A stretch of DNA of 14,173 bases from an uncultured Acidobacteriota bacterium (GCA_902826505.1 CADEFG010000002.1:15047-29219), one strand, 5' to 3'. Counted from the stretch's first letter, positions 7,181 to 14,173 are shown. The notes: generated by a model from the letters alone, not told the origin. Made by a program: numbers and translations.

Positions 7181-8479
7181 TTAGATGATGCCCGCTGAAA
7201 TGCCGATTTGCGCCGGACGTTCTTTGGCTTTTTCGGCGCGGTAACCGCTCGCCCGGTAAACCGCCACCGGATCGATCGCGCCGCCGCCGCGTTCTCTGGC
7301 AACTGCCAAAATTGCCGAAACATCGGTCGTAAAGGCTTCTTTCAAAATCGCCAAAGCCGTGATCGCATCGCCTTTTCTTTGCGCTTCTGTCAATTTTTCG
7401 CGGTCAACCAGATGCGCCTGGACAAAGGCGCGAACGATTTCGACCGCGCTCGTTGCCAGCGATTCGATCGGGTCGGTCACGTTATGCGATTGGTCGAGCA
7501 TATACGACGGATTGAAATCCGGCAGCCCGCCGAGCTCGGCGTCAACCAATTCGTTGAAAATCAAAAAGAGTTGAAATGGTTTGATCGAACCGGCATCCAG
7601 ATCGTCGTCGCCGTATTTGCTGTCGTTAAAATGAAAACCGCCGAGTTTTTCAAACTGGATGAGCCGCGAAACGATCTGTTCGATGTTGACGTTCGGCGCG
7701 TGATGCCCGAGATCAACCAGACAAAACGCTTTTTCGCCAAGCTCTCTGGCACAAATATAACTCGTTCCCCAATCGTTGATGACGGACGAATAAAACGCCG
7801 GTTCGTAAAATTTATGCTCAATAAACATTCGCCAATCCGCCGGAATTGCCGCGTAGATCTCGCGCATGGATTCGAGATAATTTTCGAGTGCGCGGCGAAA
7901 ATTTGTTTGTCCGGCAAAATTACTGCCGTCGCCGACCCACACCGTCAAAGCCTGCGAACCGATTTGACGCCCGATTTCGATGCATTCGATGTTATGTTCG
8001 ATGGCTTGTCGCCGCGTGTCTTGGTCGGCGTGTGAAAGACTTCCGAATTTGTAGGAATGTTTCTGCCCGAGCTGATCCTGAAAAGTGTTTGAGTTCATCG
8101 CGTCGAACTTTAAACCTTTTGATTTCGCAAAGGAATTCAGTTCGTCAACACTTTCGGGTTTGTCCCACGGAATATGCAGAGAAACCGCCGAGGTCGAACG
8201 GACGAGCTTGTTGATCGTCGCGCAATCTTCGAGTTTTTCATAAACGCCGCGCGGTTCGCCGACGCCGGGAAAGCGCGCAAAACGAGTGCCGCCGGTGCCG
8301 ACGCCCCAGCTGGGAACGGCAACCTGAAAATTCTGCGCCTTTCCGACGATCTTTTCGATCTCGATATTTTTTCGCTTTAATTTTTTGGCTAGATATTCAA
8401 AATCTTCTGCCAAAAATTCTTCGCACTTTTTGTTCTGTTCGGCGATAAAATCGTCGGAAATTTCGAATTTTGTTGACAT
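7181..8479 (-). CDS. rhaI: L-rhamnose isomerase RhaI (Pseudomonas stutzeri type)
   Basis: 432 residues from ATG 8479. It interconverts L-rhamnose and L-rhamnulose in the cytoplasm using divalent metals. Metal-site residues known for the P. stutzeri enzyme are all present two positions later: E221 (MFIEHK), D256 and H259 (LVDLGHH), H283 (GFHFND), D291 and D293 (YGDDDLDAG), and D329 (YMLDQSHN). This is the RhaI type, not the E. coli RhaA type. The frame can be extended to an ATG at 8500, but those seven codons come from the arm of an inverted repeat, so the inner ATG is preferred. No Shine-Dalgarno is seen before it. rhaD lies 109 bp upstream, and rhaB follows after a repeat-filled gap. Confidence 0.95.
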   Translation of the reverse strand: MSTKFEISDDFIAEQNKKCEEFLAEDFEYLAKKLKRKNIEIEKIVGKAQNFQVAVPSWGVGTGGTRFARFPGVGEPRGVYEKLEDCATINKLVRSTSAVSLHIPWDKPESVDELNSFAKSKGLKFDAMNSNTFQDQLGQKHSYKFGSLSHADQDTRRQAIEHNIECIEIGRQIGSQALTVWVGDGSNFAGQTNFRRALENYLESMREIYAAIPADWRMFIEHKFYEPAFYSSVINDWGTSYICARELGEKAFCLVDLGHHAPNVNIEQIVSRLIQFEKLGGFHFNDSKYGDDDLDAGSIKPFQLFLIFNELVDAELGGLPDFNPSYMLDQSHNVTDPIESLATSAVEIVRAFVQAHLVDREKLTEAQRKGDAITALAILKEAFTTDVSAILAVARERGGGAIDPVAVYRASGYRAEKAKERPAQIGISAGII

Positions 8480-8488
8480 AATATTTTT

Positions 8489-8587
8489 TGTCAGAACCAT
8501 CTGCGGTAGCGGATGGTTAAATCTGTTCCGTCCAAACTTTTACATCTGCAAAAGTTAAACCGCCCGCTACCGCAGACGGTTCTGACA
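8489..8587. repeat. Intergenic inverted repeat A2, ~32-bp arms (rhaD/rhaI gap)
   Basis: Arms at 8489-8520 and 8555-8587 are reverse complements with three mismatches and one 1-nt indel. The right arm is nearly identical to the arms at 3858-3955 (TGTCAGAACC, then CTGCGGTAGCGGGCGGTT). The left arm has diverged (GCGGATGG instead of GCGGGCGG). A small inner palindrome, AACTTTT with AAAAGTT (8535-8541 and 8550-8556), overlaps the loop. One arm begins 1 nt after the rhaD stop codon, and the other ends about 10 nt before the rhaI start. Confidence 0.93.
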
Positions 8588-8588
8588 T

Positions 8589-10790
8589 TTAGCGCATAAA
8601 TCCGTCAGCCAAACCGCCGTCAACCGGAATGATGTGTCCGGTGGTTTTGCCAAGTCTTTTTGAAACCAGCAAAAAGATCGCTTCGGCTTGATCCGATGGC
8701 TCGATCGGCGTTTGCGTCAAAGAGCGTTTGGCGTAAAAATTCGACAGCTTTTCGGTCAAACTTTCCGTTTCTTCAGATTCGTCGTGTTCAATATTGTATT
8801 TTGTCAAACTCGCGATCACGCGGTCGCGCGGGAACATCGTGCTTCCTTTGACAACCGTCGCGGGCGCGACGGCGTTGACCCGCACCAGCGGCGAAAATTC
8901 GATTGCCAGTTCACGCGTCAAGTGATTTGCTGCCGCTTTTGAAGTATCGTAAGCCAAACTTCCTTTCTTGGCGACGACCGCATTGGCACTCGTCGTCAAA
9001 ATTATATTTCCGGTCAAACCTTGTTTTTTGAAGATTTTATAGGCTTCGTCGGCAACAATATACGCGCCTTTGACGTTAATGCCAAAGGTAAAATCCCATT
9101 TCGAATCCTCGACGCGTCCCGCTTTGTCGGGCGCGACGAAAACTCCGGCAGTAACGATCACCGAATCGATTCCGCCGTAAGCCAGCATCACGTTTTCAAA
9201 AAGCCGCGCGACCGATTCGCGATTTGTCATATCGCAGCCGAGACCGATCGCGACGCCGCAATTTGAAATGCCGCTGCCCGAAACGCCGATTCCCGCGCCG
9301 TATTTGGCAATTATTTCGGCGGCGGTTTCCTGCGCCGCTTCTTCATTGAGATCAACGCAAACGATATGAGCGCCTTCTTTGACCAGGCGATGCGCGGTTT
9401 CGCGACCGATTCCCGCACCGGCACCGATGATCACGTGAATTTGGCGGTCGAGTTCTTTCTCGGGCGGCATCCGTTTGAGTTTGGCTTCTTCCAAGAGCCA
9501 GTATTCAATGTCGAAGGCTTCTTGCTGATCCATCGCTTCGTATTCGTCGATTGCTTCCGCGCCGCGCATCACTTCGATCGCGCAATTGTAAAACTCGCCC
9601 GTCACGCGCGATTCCGATTTATTTTTGCCCCAGGCGATCATTCCGAGCCCGGGAATCAAAACAACGGTCGGATTCGGGTCGCGCATCGCCGGCGAATCGG
9701 CGTGTTTACAGCGGTTATAATAATCTTCGTAATCCTTGCGATACTCGACCAAACCTTCTGAAATAGCTGTTTTAAGCGATTCTAAATCGCCCGTTTCGGG
9801 ATTCCAATTGACAAAAAGCGGTTTGATCTTCGTTCGCAGGAAATGGTCGGGACACGATGTTCCGAGTTCCGCCAAGCGCGGCGCGTCCGTAGAATTGACG
9901 AACCGGAGCATTCGAGAGTCGTCCTGCACCGTCCCGACAAAACGGCGATAAACCGAAACCTGTCCGCGAATAAACGGGATGATCTCGGTTTGCAGCTTTT
10001 GGCGCGTTTCATCATCCAAAGCAGCATATTTTTGACCACCGAAGGTTTCTTCGCCGCGATCGTGCGCTTCGATATATTCGGCGGCGCGGTCGATGATTTC
10101 GAGCGCCGTTTCGTAACAGGTTTTGTCGTCGTTGTTCCACGAGCTCATTCCGTGATGACCGAGCAAAATTCCTTTCGCGTTCGGGTTTTCTTTGATAAGC
10201 TGCTCGATTTTTAAACCAATATCAAAACCCGGGCGCTGCCACGGAATATAGATCACTTCTTCACCGTAAATTTCTTTTGTAAGGCGTTCCTGGTTAACCG
10301 AAGCGGCGATCGCAATCACCGAATTCGGGTGCAGATGATCGACGTGTTGGTGCGGGACGAGCGTGTGAAGCGGCGTATCGATCGAGCAAGCGCGCGGATT
10401 CAAGTTAAAAACGCAGTGCGAATACATCGGATACATCGCATCTTCGATCTCGGTTTTCGCACCGTTTTCCGGCGCATTTTCGTAAATCGCCCGCATATCG
10501 CGCACCTTATCGAGATACAGCGAAGCAAAACCGTCGCGCTTGGCGGTGCGCAAATCGCCGCCCGAGCCTTTGAGCCAAAGAACTTCGACTTCTTCGCCGG
10601 TCAAAGGATCGTTTTCCATTAATTTTGACGAAGTATTTCCGCCGCCCGTGTTGGTCAAAGTCAGATCGTCGCCGAGCCGGTTTGAACGGTAAACCAGACG
10701 GTCAACGCCGTCCATTCCTTCGACCTCGTCATCGTTCCAAAGATATTTTACAAATTTAAATTTCGATTTTGATGCTGCCTGATTGCTCAT
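8589..10790 (-). CDS. rhaD: Bifunctional rhamnulose-1-phosphate aldolase / L-lactaldehyde dehydrogenase
   Basis: 733 residues in two fused domains. The class II aldolase (adducin-type) domain covers roughly residues 20-430, with likely zinc ligands in PHQHVDHLHP (H147, H149) and LLGHHGMSSW (H212, H213). It splits L-rhamnulose-1-phosphate to DHAP and L-lactaldehyde. The short-chain dehydrogenase domain covers roughly 450-733: the nucleotide loop IIGAGAGIG (G456, G460, G462), D480 after the second strand (favouring NAD), S601, and YDTSK (Y614, K618) as catalytic Ser-Tyr-Lys. It oxidises L-lactaldehyde to L-lactate. The architecture and length match the known fused family (TIGR RhaD_aldol-ADH, RhaEW of other bacteria). 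The ATG at 10790 follows an AT-rich stretch without a clear Shine-Dalgarno. It appears to be the first gene of the intact rha-lut block. Confidence 0.95.
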   Translation of the reverse strand: MSNQAASKSKFKFVKYLWNDDEVEGMDGVDRLVYRSNRLGDDLTLTNTGGGNTSSKLMENDPLTGEEVEVLWLKGSGGDLRTAKRDGFASLYLDKVRDMRAIYENAPENGAKTEIEDAMYPMYSHCVFNLNPRACSIDTPLHTLVPHQHVDHLHPNSVIAIAASVNQERLTKEIYGEEVIYIPWQRPGFDIGLKIEQLIKENPNAKGILLGHHGMSSWNNDDKTCYETALEIIDRAAEYIEAHDRGEETFGGQKYAALDDETRQKLQTEIIPFIRGQVSVYRRFVGTVQDDSRMLRFVNSTDAPRLAELGTSCPDHFLRTKIKPLFVNWNPETGDLESLKTAISEGLVEYRKDYEDYYNRCKHADSPAMRDPNPTVVLIPGLGMIAWGKNKSESRVTGEFYNCAIEVMRGAEAIDEYEAMDQQEAFDIEYWLLEEAKLKRMPPEKELDRQIHVIIGAGAGIGRETAHRLVKEGAHIVCVDLNEEAAQETAAEIIAKYGAGIGVSGSGISNCGVAIGLGCDMTNRESVARLFENVMLAYGGIDSVIVTAGVFVAPDKAGRVEDSKWDFTFGINVKGAYIVADEAYKIFKKQGLTGNIILTTSANAVVAKKGSLAYDTSKAAANHLTRELAIEFSPLVRVNAVAPATVVKGSTMFPRDRVIASLTKYNIEHDESEETESLTEKLSNFYAKRSLTQTPIEPSDQAEAIFLLVSKRLGKTTGHIIPVDGGLADGFMR

Positions 10791-11022
10791 AATATTTGTT
10801 AAAGAATAGAATAATTTACTTAAAATCTAATGACTTACGGAAAATTTTATAAATGAAATCGTCAAGAGAATTATTTGATAATCGTTGCTAAATCTAATGA
10901 TTTTGGATAATTTAATAAATAAAAGAAAACCGCTTAACCATCCTTGAAAACAGGAGAATAGCAATTTTTTTCCAAAAATGCAAATTAATTCTGGACAAAA
11001 TTGGTCAATCCAATTTTGAAAG
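10791..11022 (-). promoter_or_regulatory. AT-rich spacer between galK remnant and rhaD, likely control region
   Basis: This 232-bp stretch is much richer in A and T than the flanking genes and contains no credible gene; an 83-codon frame at 10827-11078 resembles nothing and overlaps the galK remnant. It is the only long spacer in the window not filled by a repeat with arms at the gene ends. It holds a 23-bp palindrome (10996-11018) and an 11-bp direct repeat AAATCTAATGA (10823-10833 and 10890-10900). TATAAA (10851..10846) and TTGACG (10865..10860) occur on the minus strand but are only 8 bp apart, so no well-spaced sigma-70 promoter can be named. A promoter role for the rha-lut block is inferred from position and composition. 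Confidence 0.4.
10996..11018. promoter_or_regulatory. 23-bp palindrome, candidate operator or terminator stem
   Basis: CAAAATTGG (10996-11004) and CCAATTTTG (11010-11018) are perfect 9-bp reverse complements around TCAAT. It lies 4 bp after the stop of the galK remnant and about 205 bp upstream of the rhaD start. The stem is AT-rich and not followed by a T-run in the direction of transcription, so a regulator-binding site is as plausible as a terminator. No regulator gene is visible in the window. Confidence 0.4.
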
Positions 11023-11595
11023 TTATCCAACTTCAAAAACACCCTTTGTGATTTTGCAAAGATAGATTTCGTGTTCAATAACTGTTAGAAGCTGATAATT
11101 TTCTGAAATTTTTTCGATAACATTTGACGAAACACCCTTTTCCAATAAATTAATCGTGCCGCGGCAGCACCGCCGCCCATTATTCGTGCCCCTAAAACGT
11201 CTTTCTGCTGACGGACGAGTTTAACCATCAGTTCGAGTTCGGCGGTGCTGACTTCGTAGTCGCGGGATTGGCGACTCGCAAGCGATGCCCGGATTTCTCC
11301 AAAATAAATTCGATGCCTTGCAAATATTTCGCCCAATTCGTTTCGATTTTACCGTTTGGCTGATCCGGCTCAAATTCAAATTTGCCCTCGAAATTGAGCG
11401 ATGCGAAGTGAATTTTTCGGTCATTGCTGACGGAACCAGCTATAAAGACCGCAAAAACAATCGTACACGGCAATACAAATCCATCATTGTTCGGGATATT
11501 CACCAATCAAATTAATGCGTCCGGGAGCGCGAAAGATACGGCAGAGCATCACCGGATCTTTTCGTAAATTTCCATTTGAGATTTTCGATATTCAT
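11023..11595 (-). pseudogene. galK: galK (galactokinase) remnant: internal deletion plus multiple frameshifts
   Basis: Galactokinase segments occur in order on the minus strand but in different frames. From an ATG at 11595 (or 11575), RIFRAPGRINLIGE ends near 11502. NDGFVLPCTIVFA and a continuous run to SGHRLRVAN follow at 11488-11268 in another frame. RDYEVSTAELELMVKL to GARIMGGG runs 11264-11170 in a third. GTINLLEKG to KGVFEVG then ends at a TAA at 11025..11023 in yet another. A normal GalK has about 380 residues; only about 190 codons remain. Roughly 200 residues are missing between SGHRLR and RDYEVS (junction 11265-11276), removing the GLSSSAA ATP-binding motif and the catalytic aspartate. 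It follows galT by about 7 bp, the usual galT-galK order. Single-base shifts might be sequencing errors, but the internal deletion alone destroys function. Confidence 0.9.
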
Positions 11596-11602
11596 CAAAA
11601 AA

Positions 11603-12658
11603 TTATTGATTTTCAAGAAAATGAATTTCGCTTAGCTCCCGAAGGCGTTCGGCAGCGGATTCGGGCGTGATGTCGCGCTGCGGGCTGCCCAAAAGCTCAA
11701 ACCCGACAAGAAATTTTCGAACTGTCGCCGAACGCAGCAGCGGCGGATAAAAATGCGCGTGAAAATGCGCGAACCCGTAATCTTTTCCGTCGGTCGGCTT
11801 TTGATGAAAACCCATCGAATATGGAAAAGACGTTAAAAAAAGATTGTCGTAGCGCGTCGTGACTTGCTTTAAAATTTCGGCAAAGCCTGTTTTTTCCGTT
11901 TCACTGAATTCATCGATCGAGCCGCGATGCCGCTTTCCGACGATCATCACTTCAAACGGGTAAACCGCCCAAAATGGCACGATCGCCGAAAAAAGCGCGT
12001 TCTCGCAAACGATTCTGTCAGCTTTTTTCTGCTCCAATTTCAGATAGTCGCAAAGCAGACAACTGCCATTTTTTTCAAAATAGGCGGCTTGCGAAACAAG
12101 CTCTTTGGCGGTTTCGTTCGGCACGCTTTCGCTCGCCCAAATTTGCCCGTGCGGGTGCGGATTGCTGCTGCCCATCATCTCGCCGCGATTCTCGAAAATC
12201 TGCACGTGTTTGATAAATTCGTATTTGGCGAGCTCGCTGTATTGTTTTGCCCATTCGTCAACGACTTTTTTGATGTCGTCCGGGCGCATCTGCGAAAGCG
12301 TCAAACTATGGTTCGGCGAAAAGCATAAAACACGGCAAATTCCGCGTTCGGTTTCGGCGACCAGCAAATCATTTTCGTTAAAATTTCCCGGCGGAATATC
12401 AGACTGCAAAGCCGCAAAATCATTTTCAAACACAAAAACGTCTTTATATTCAGGATTTACTTTGTCGCCCGCGCGTTTGTTGCCCGGACAAAGATAACAA
12501 TTCGCATCATACGACGGCGAAATTTCGCGGTTCGCATTTTCGATCTGTCCTTGCCACGGTCGCTTCGTCCGGTGCGGCGAAACGATCAGCCATTCCCTCG
12601 TCAGAGGGTTGAATCGGCGGTGCGGATGTTCTGTCAAATCAAACATTTTTTTCATCAT
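11603..12658 (-). CDS. galT: Galactose-1-phosphate uridylyltransferase GalT
   Basis: 351 residues from ATG 12658, full length for the family. It transfers UMP from UDP-glucose to galactose-1-phosphate in the Leloir pathway, in the cytoplasm. Diagnostic features are the zinc ligands C54 and C57 (CYLCPGN), H117 (FSPNHSL) and H168, and the nucleophile H170 in NPHPHGQIW. The N-terminal RRFNPLTREWLIVSPHRTKRPWQG is also typical. Possible starts are TTG 12664, ATG 12658, ATG 12655 and ATG 12646; 12658 is chosen because the TTG lies in the arm of an inverted repeat. No Shine-Dalgarno is seen. All key residues are intact, so the gene looks functional although the adjoining galK is broken. Upstream, a 76-bp gap separates it from the esterase gene. 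Confidence 0.95.
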   Translation of the reverse strand: MMKKMFDLTEHPHRRFNPLTREWLIVSPHRTKRPWQGQIENANREISPSYDANCYLCPGNKRAGDKVNPEYKDVFVFENDFAALQSDIPPGNFNENDLLVAETERGICRVLCFSPNHSLTLSQMRPDDIKKVVDEWAKQYSELAKYEFIKHVQIFENRGEMMGSSNPHPHGQIWASESVPNETAKELVSQAAYFEKNGSCLLCDYLKLEQKKADRIVCENALFSAIVPFWAVYPFEVMIVGKRHRGSIDEFSETEKTGFAEILKQVTTRYDNLFLTSFPYSMGFHQKPTDGKDYGFAHFHAHFYPPLLRSATVRKFLVGFELLGSPQRDITPESAAERLRELSEIHFLENQ

Positions 12659-12660
12659 GG

Positions 12661-12733
12661 ACAACTGGCAATGAACAATTGACTATTTATGAAACTAATT
12701 ATTGTCAATTGTTCATTGTCCATCGTCAGTTGT
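12661..12733. repeat. Intergenic repeat E: 7-bp periodic TCAATTG-like units, inverted (galT/esterase gap)
   Basis: A perfect 15-bp inverted repeat, CAATGAACAATTGAC (12669-12683) and its complement (12704-12718), surrounds a 20-nt loop. Outer 7-bp arms ACAACTG (12661-12667) and CAGTTGT (12727-12733) also pair. The right side is four degenerate heptamers in phase: TCAATTG, TTCATTG, TCCATCG, TCAGTTG (12705-12732). The element fills the gap and ends 2 nt before the galT ATG and 1 nt after the esterase stop codon. Confidence 0.87.
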
Positions 12734-12734
12734 T

Positions 12735-14173
12735 TTATCTTTTCCCTTTTGTCGGGTCGTCCCAATCGTCGGTGCGAAAAGGCACGGCGGGCAAACCCGA
12801 ATCGTTCGTCAAATTCGGATGTTTCGGATTGCTGTTAAAAGCGTAACGGACGGCAAGCGGCGCAAGGATTTGCGGCGATGAAACTTCGATCTTGTTTTTT
12901 CCGACGATTTTTGCGTCTGCCCAAACGAACTTTTTATCCGCACCGGCGATCGCAAATTCTTCGAGCTTTTCGCCGTCCTTGATCTTCAAACCTGTTCCAA
13001 CATCGTCAAACGTCAAAACGATTTTTGAGCCCTTGATCTCGGCTTTTTTGAATTTTGGCGAATCGACCAAAGCTTTCCCGTAAACATCTTTTAATGCCCA
13101 AACCGCCATTCTTTTTCCGACATCAAGTTTGTTTTTCGGATGAATGTCGCTTGCTTCGCCGATGTCAATCGTCACGATTAAACCTGTGTTTGGAGTATTT
13201 ATGGCAGTTCGGCGCTCGGCTTCGCGGATAAAGCTCCAGGGCGCGTCTTCGGGTTCCGGTTTAACGGCGCGATAATTCGGAAGTTGAATGATTCCGAACG
13301 GAAAATTTCCCTGTCCCCAGCGTTCGCGCCACGCGCGTATCATCACCGGCAGTAAAATATTGTATTGCTCGGCACGCGCTTCATTCGATTCGCCCTGATA
13401 CCAAGCAGCCCCGCGAATTGCGAACGGCATCAGCGGGGCGATCATCCCGTCGTAGATCGAAGCCGCAACCCGGTAATCGCGCAGCGCATCCGGCACGCCG
13501 GGCGAAGGCGACGGGCGAACGCCTGCCGCCTTTTGTTTTTCCGATTCTTCGCGCCATTTTTTGATGGCTTCCGCGTAATCAGCGCGCACTTTCGGGCGTT
13601 CGGCGTCCCAGATTTTGGTGCGTTCGACCGTTGCCTTCAGATCGGGATTCGCGGTCAGATATTCGACCGGCGTCCAGGCTTCGGCTTGCGAACCGCCGTA
13701 AGATGAATTTATCAAACCGATCGGAACTTTTAATTCTCGTTCGAGTTCGACGCCGAAATAATAGCCGGCGGCGGAAAATTCCTTGACCGATTCGGGTGTG
13801 CAAGCCGCCCATACGCCCAATTTTCCTTGCTTTTTCTTAAAAGCAACTTCGCGGCTCGCGTTAAAAAGCCGGATGTTCGGATGATTTGCTTTTGATTGAA
13901 CCTCTTCGCCGTTCGCGGTTTCGCGCAAAAGCCGCTGCATATTCGATTGTCCCGCTACCAGCCATACCTCGCCGACGAGAATATCTTTGAGTTCGATTTT
14001 GTTTTTGCCTTCGATCGTCAAATTTTGCGGCGAAAAATCGGCTCTCATAGGTTTTAGATCAACACGCCATTTTCCCATCGCGTCGGCGATGATCGTTAAT
14101 TTTTGTTTTCCGAACCCGACTTTGACAGTTTCTCCCGGCTCAGCCATTCCCCAGATCGGAACCTTCTGATTTT
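12735..14173 (-). CDS. Sialate O-acetylesterase-like SGNH hydrolase (N-terminus cut by window edge)
   Basis: 478 residues are visible; the frame runs open to the right edge, where NQKVPIWG precedes the first ATG at 14147. This KVPIWG(M/W)A(E/D)PGE context is the normal interior of the family's N-terminal beta-sandwich, so the gene starts outside the window. The catalytic domain has VWLVAGQSNMQ (nucleophile Ser codon at 13946..13944), NSSYGGSQAEAWTP, AAWYQGESNE and ASDIHPKNKLDVGKRMA (Asp-His pair). These match the sialate O-acetylesterase/DUF303 (SASA) family of carbohydrate acetylesterases. A C-terminal beta domain follows, ending DDPTKGKR. The enzyme probably deacetylates oligosaccharides outside the cytoplasm, but its signal peptide is not visible. 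In this locus a pectic substrate is more likely than sialic acid; that is inference. Confidence 0.9.
   Translation of the reverse strand, partial: NQKVPIWGMAEPGETVKVGFGKQKLTIIADAMGKWRVDLKPMRADFSPQNLTIEGKNKIELKDILVGEVWLVAGQSNMQRLLRETANGEEVQSKANHPNIRLFNASREVAFKKKQGKLGVWAACTPESVKEFSAAGYYFGVELERELKVPIGLINSSYGGSQAEAWTPVEYLTANPDLKATVERTKIWDAERPKVRADYAEAIKKWREESEKQKAAGVRPSPSPGVPDALRDYRVAASIYDGMIAPLMPFAIRGAAWYQGESNEARAEQYNILLPVMIRAWRERWGQGNFPFGIIQLPNYRAVKPEPEDAPWSFIREAERRTAINTPNTGLIVTIDIGEASDIHPKNKLDVGKRMAVWALKDVYGKALVDSPKFKKAEIKGSKIVLTFDDVGTGLKIKDGEKLEEFAIAGADKKFVWADAKIVGKNKIEVSSPQILAPLAVRYAFNSNPKHPNLTNDSGLPAVPFRTDDWDDPTKGKR

Noticed and set aside
7208..8035. Plus-strand open frame of 275 codons
   Set aside because: It is antisense to rhaI, which carries all metal-binding residues; the plus-strand product has no recognisable motif.
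8480..8500. Earlier ATG for rhaI at 8500
   Set aside because: The added seven codons are read from an inverted repeat arm and are not part of the family N-terminus; the ATG at 8479 fits the P. stutzeri residue numbering offset.
10827..11078. Minus-strand 83-codon frame in the AT-rich spacer
   Set aside because: It overlaps the galK remnant terminus in another frame, has low-complexity hydrophobic AT-driven composition and no family resemblance.
11023..11595. galK frames as two separate small hypothetical genes
   Set aside because: Their translations are consecutive pieces of galactokinase in the expected order, so they are one broken gene.

Overview
The window is one densely packed accessory carbohydrate locus. 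Every credible gene lies on the minus strand, so transcription runs from high to low coordinates. Base composition is roughly balanced, non-Shine-Dalgarno starts are common, and the gene complement (two-domain RhaD aldolase/dehydrogenase, Pseudomonas-type RhaI, CUT2 sugar ABC importer, CE12 and sialate-type esterases) suggests a polysaccharide-degrading environmental bacterium. Acidobacteriota is my best guess, with Verrucomicrobiota or Planctomycetota as alternatives. No rRNA or phylogenetic marker is present, so this assignment is weak.

Layout in transcription order: a sialate-type O-acetylesterase (12735-14173, cut by the right edge); galT (11603-12658); a decayed galK remnant (11023-11595) that has lost the middle of the protein and changes frame several times; an AT-rich gap (10791-11022) that probably holds the control region of the next block; rhaD aldolase/lactaldehyde dehydrogenase (8589-10790); rhaI (7181-8479); rhaB (5620-7104); a secreted CE12 rhamnogalacturonan acetylesterase (4785-5603); lutA (3956-4681); lutB (2408-3856); lutC (1597-2283); a double-domain sugar ABC ATPase (67-1596); and the first 15 codons of what is probably its permease (1-47, cut by the left edge).

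Together the genes describe a complete route for rhamnose released from pectic rhamnogalacturonan. Esterases deacetylate the polymer, the ABC importer brings rhamnose in, RhaI and RhaB make L-rhamnulose-1-phosphate, and RhaD splits it to DHAP and L-lactaldehyde and oxidises the latter to L-lactate. LutABC then oxidises lactate to pyruvate. galT and the broken galK look like the remains of a galactose branch for galactan side chains.

The most unusual feature is in the gaps. Six intergenic spacers of 76-124 bp each hold a long inverted repeat whose arms nearly touch, or overlap, the flanking stop and start codons. Two gaps share one 32-bp GC-rich family, one has a possible relative of it, and three are built from degenerate 7-8 bp periodic units. 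These look like repeated, possibly mobile hairpin elements inserted throughout the operon.
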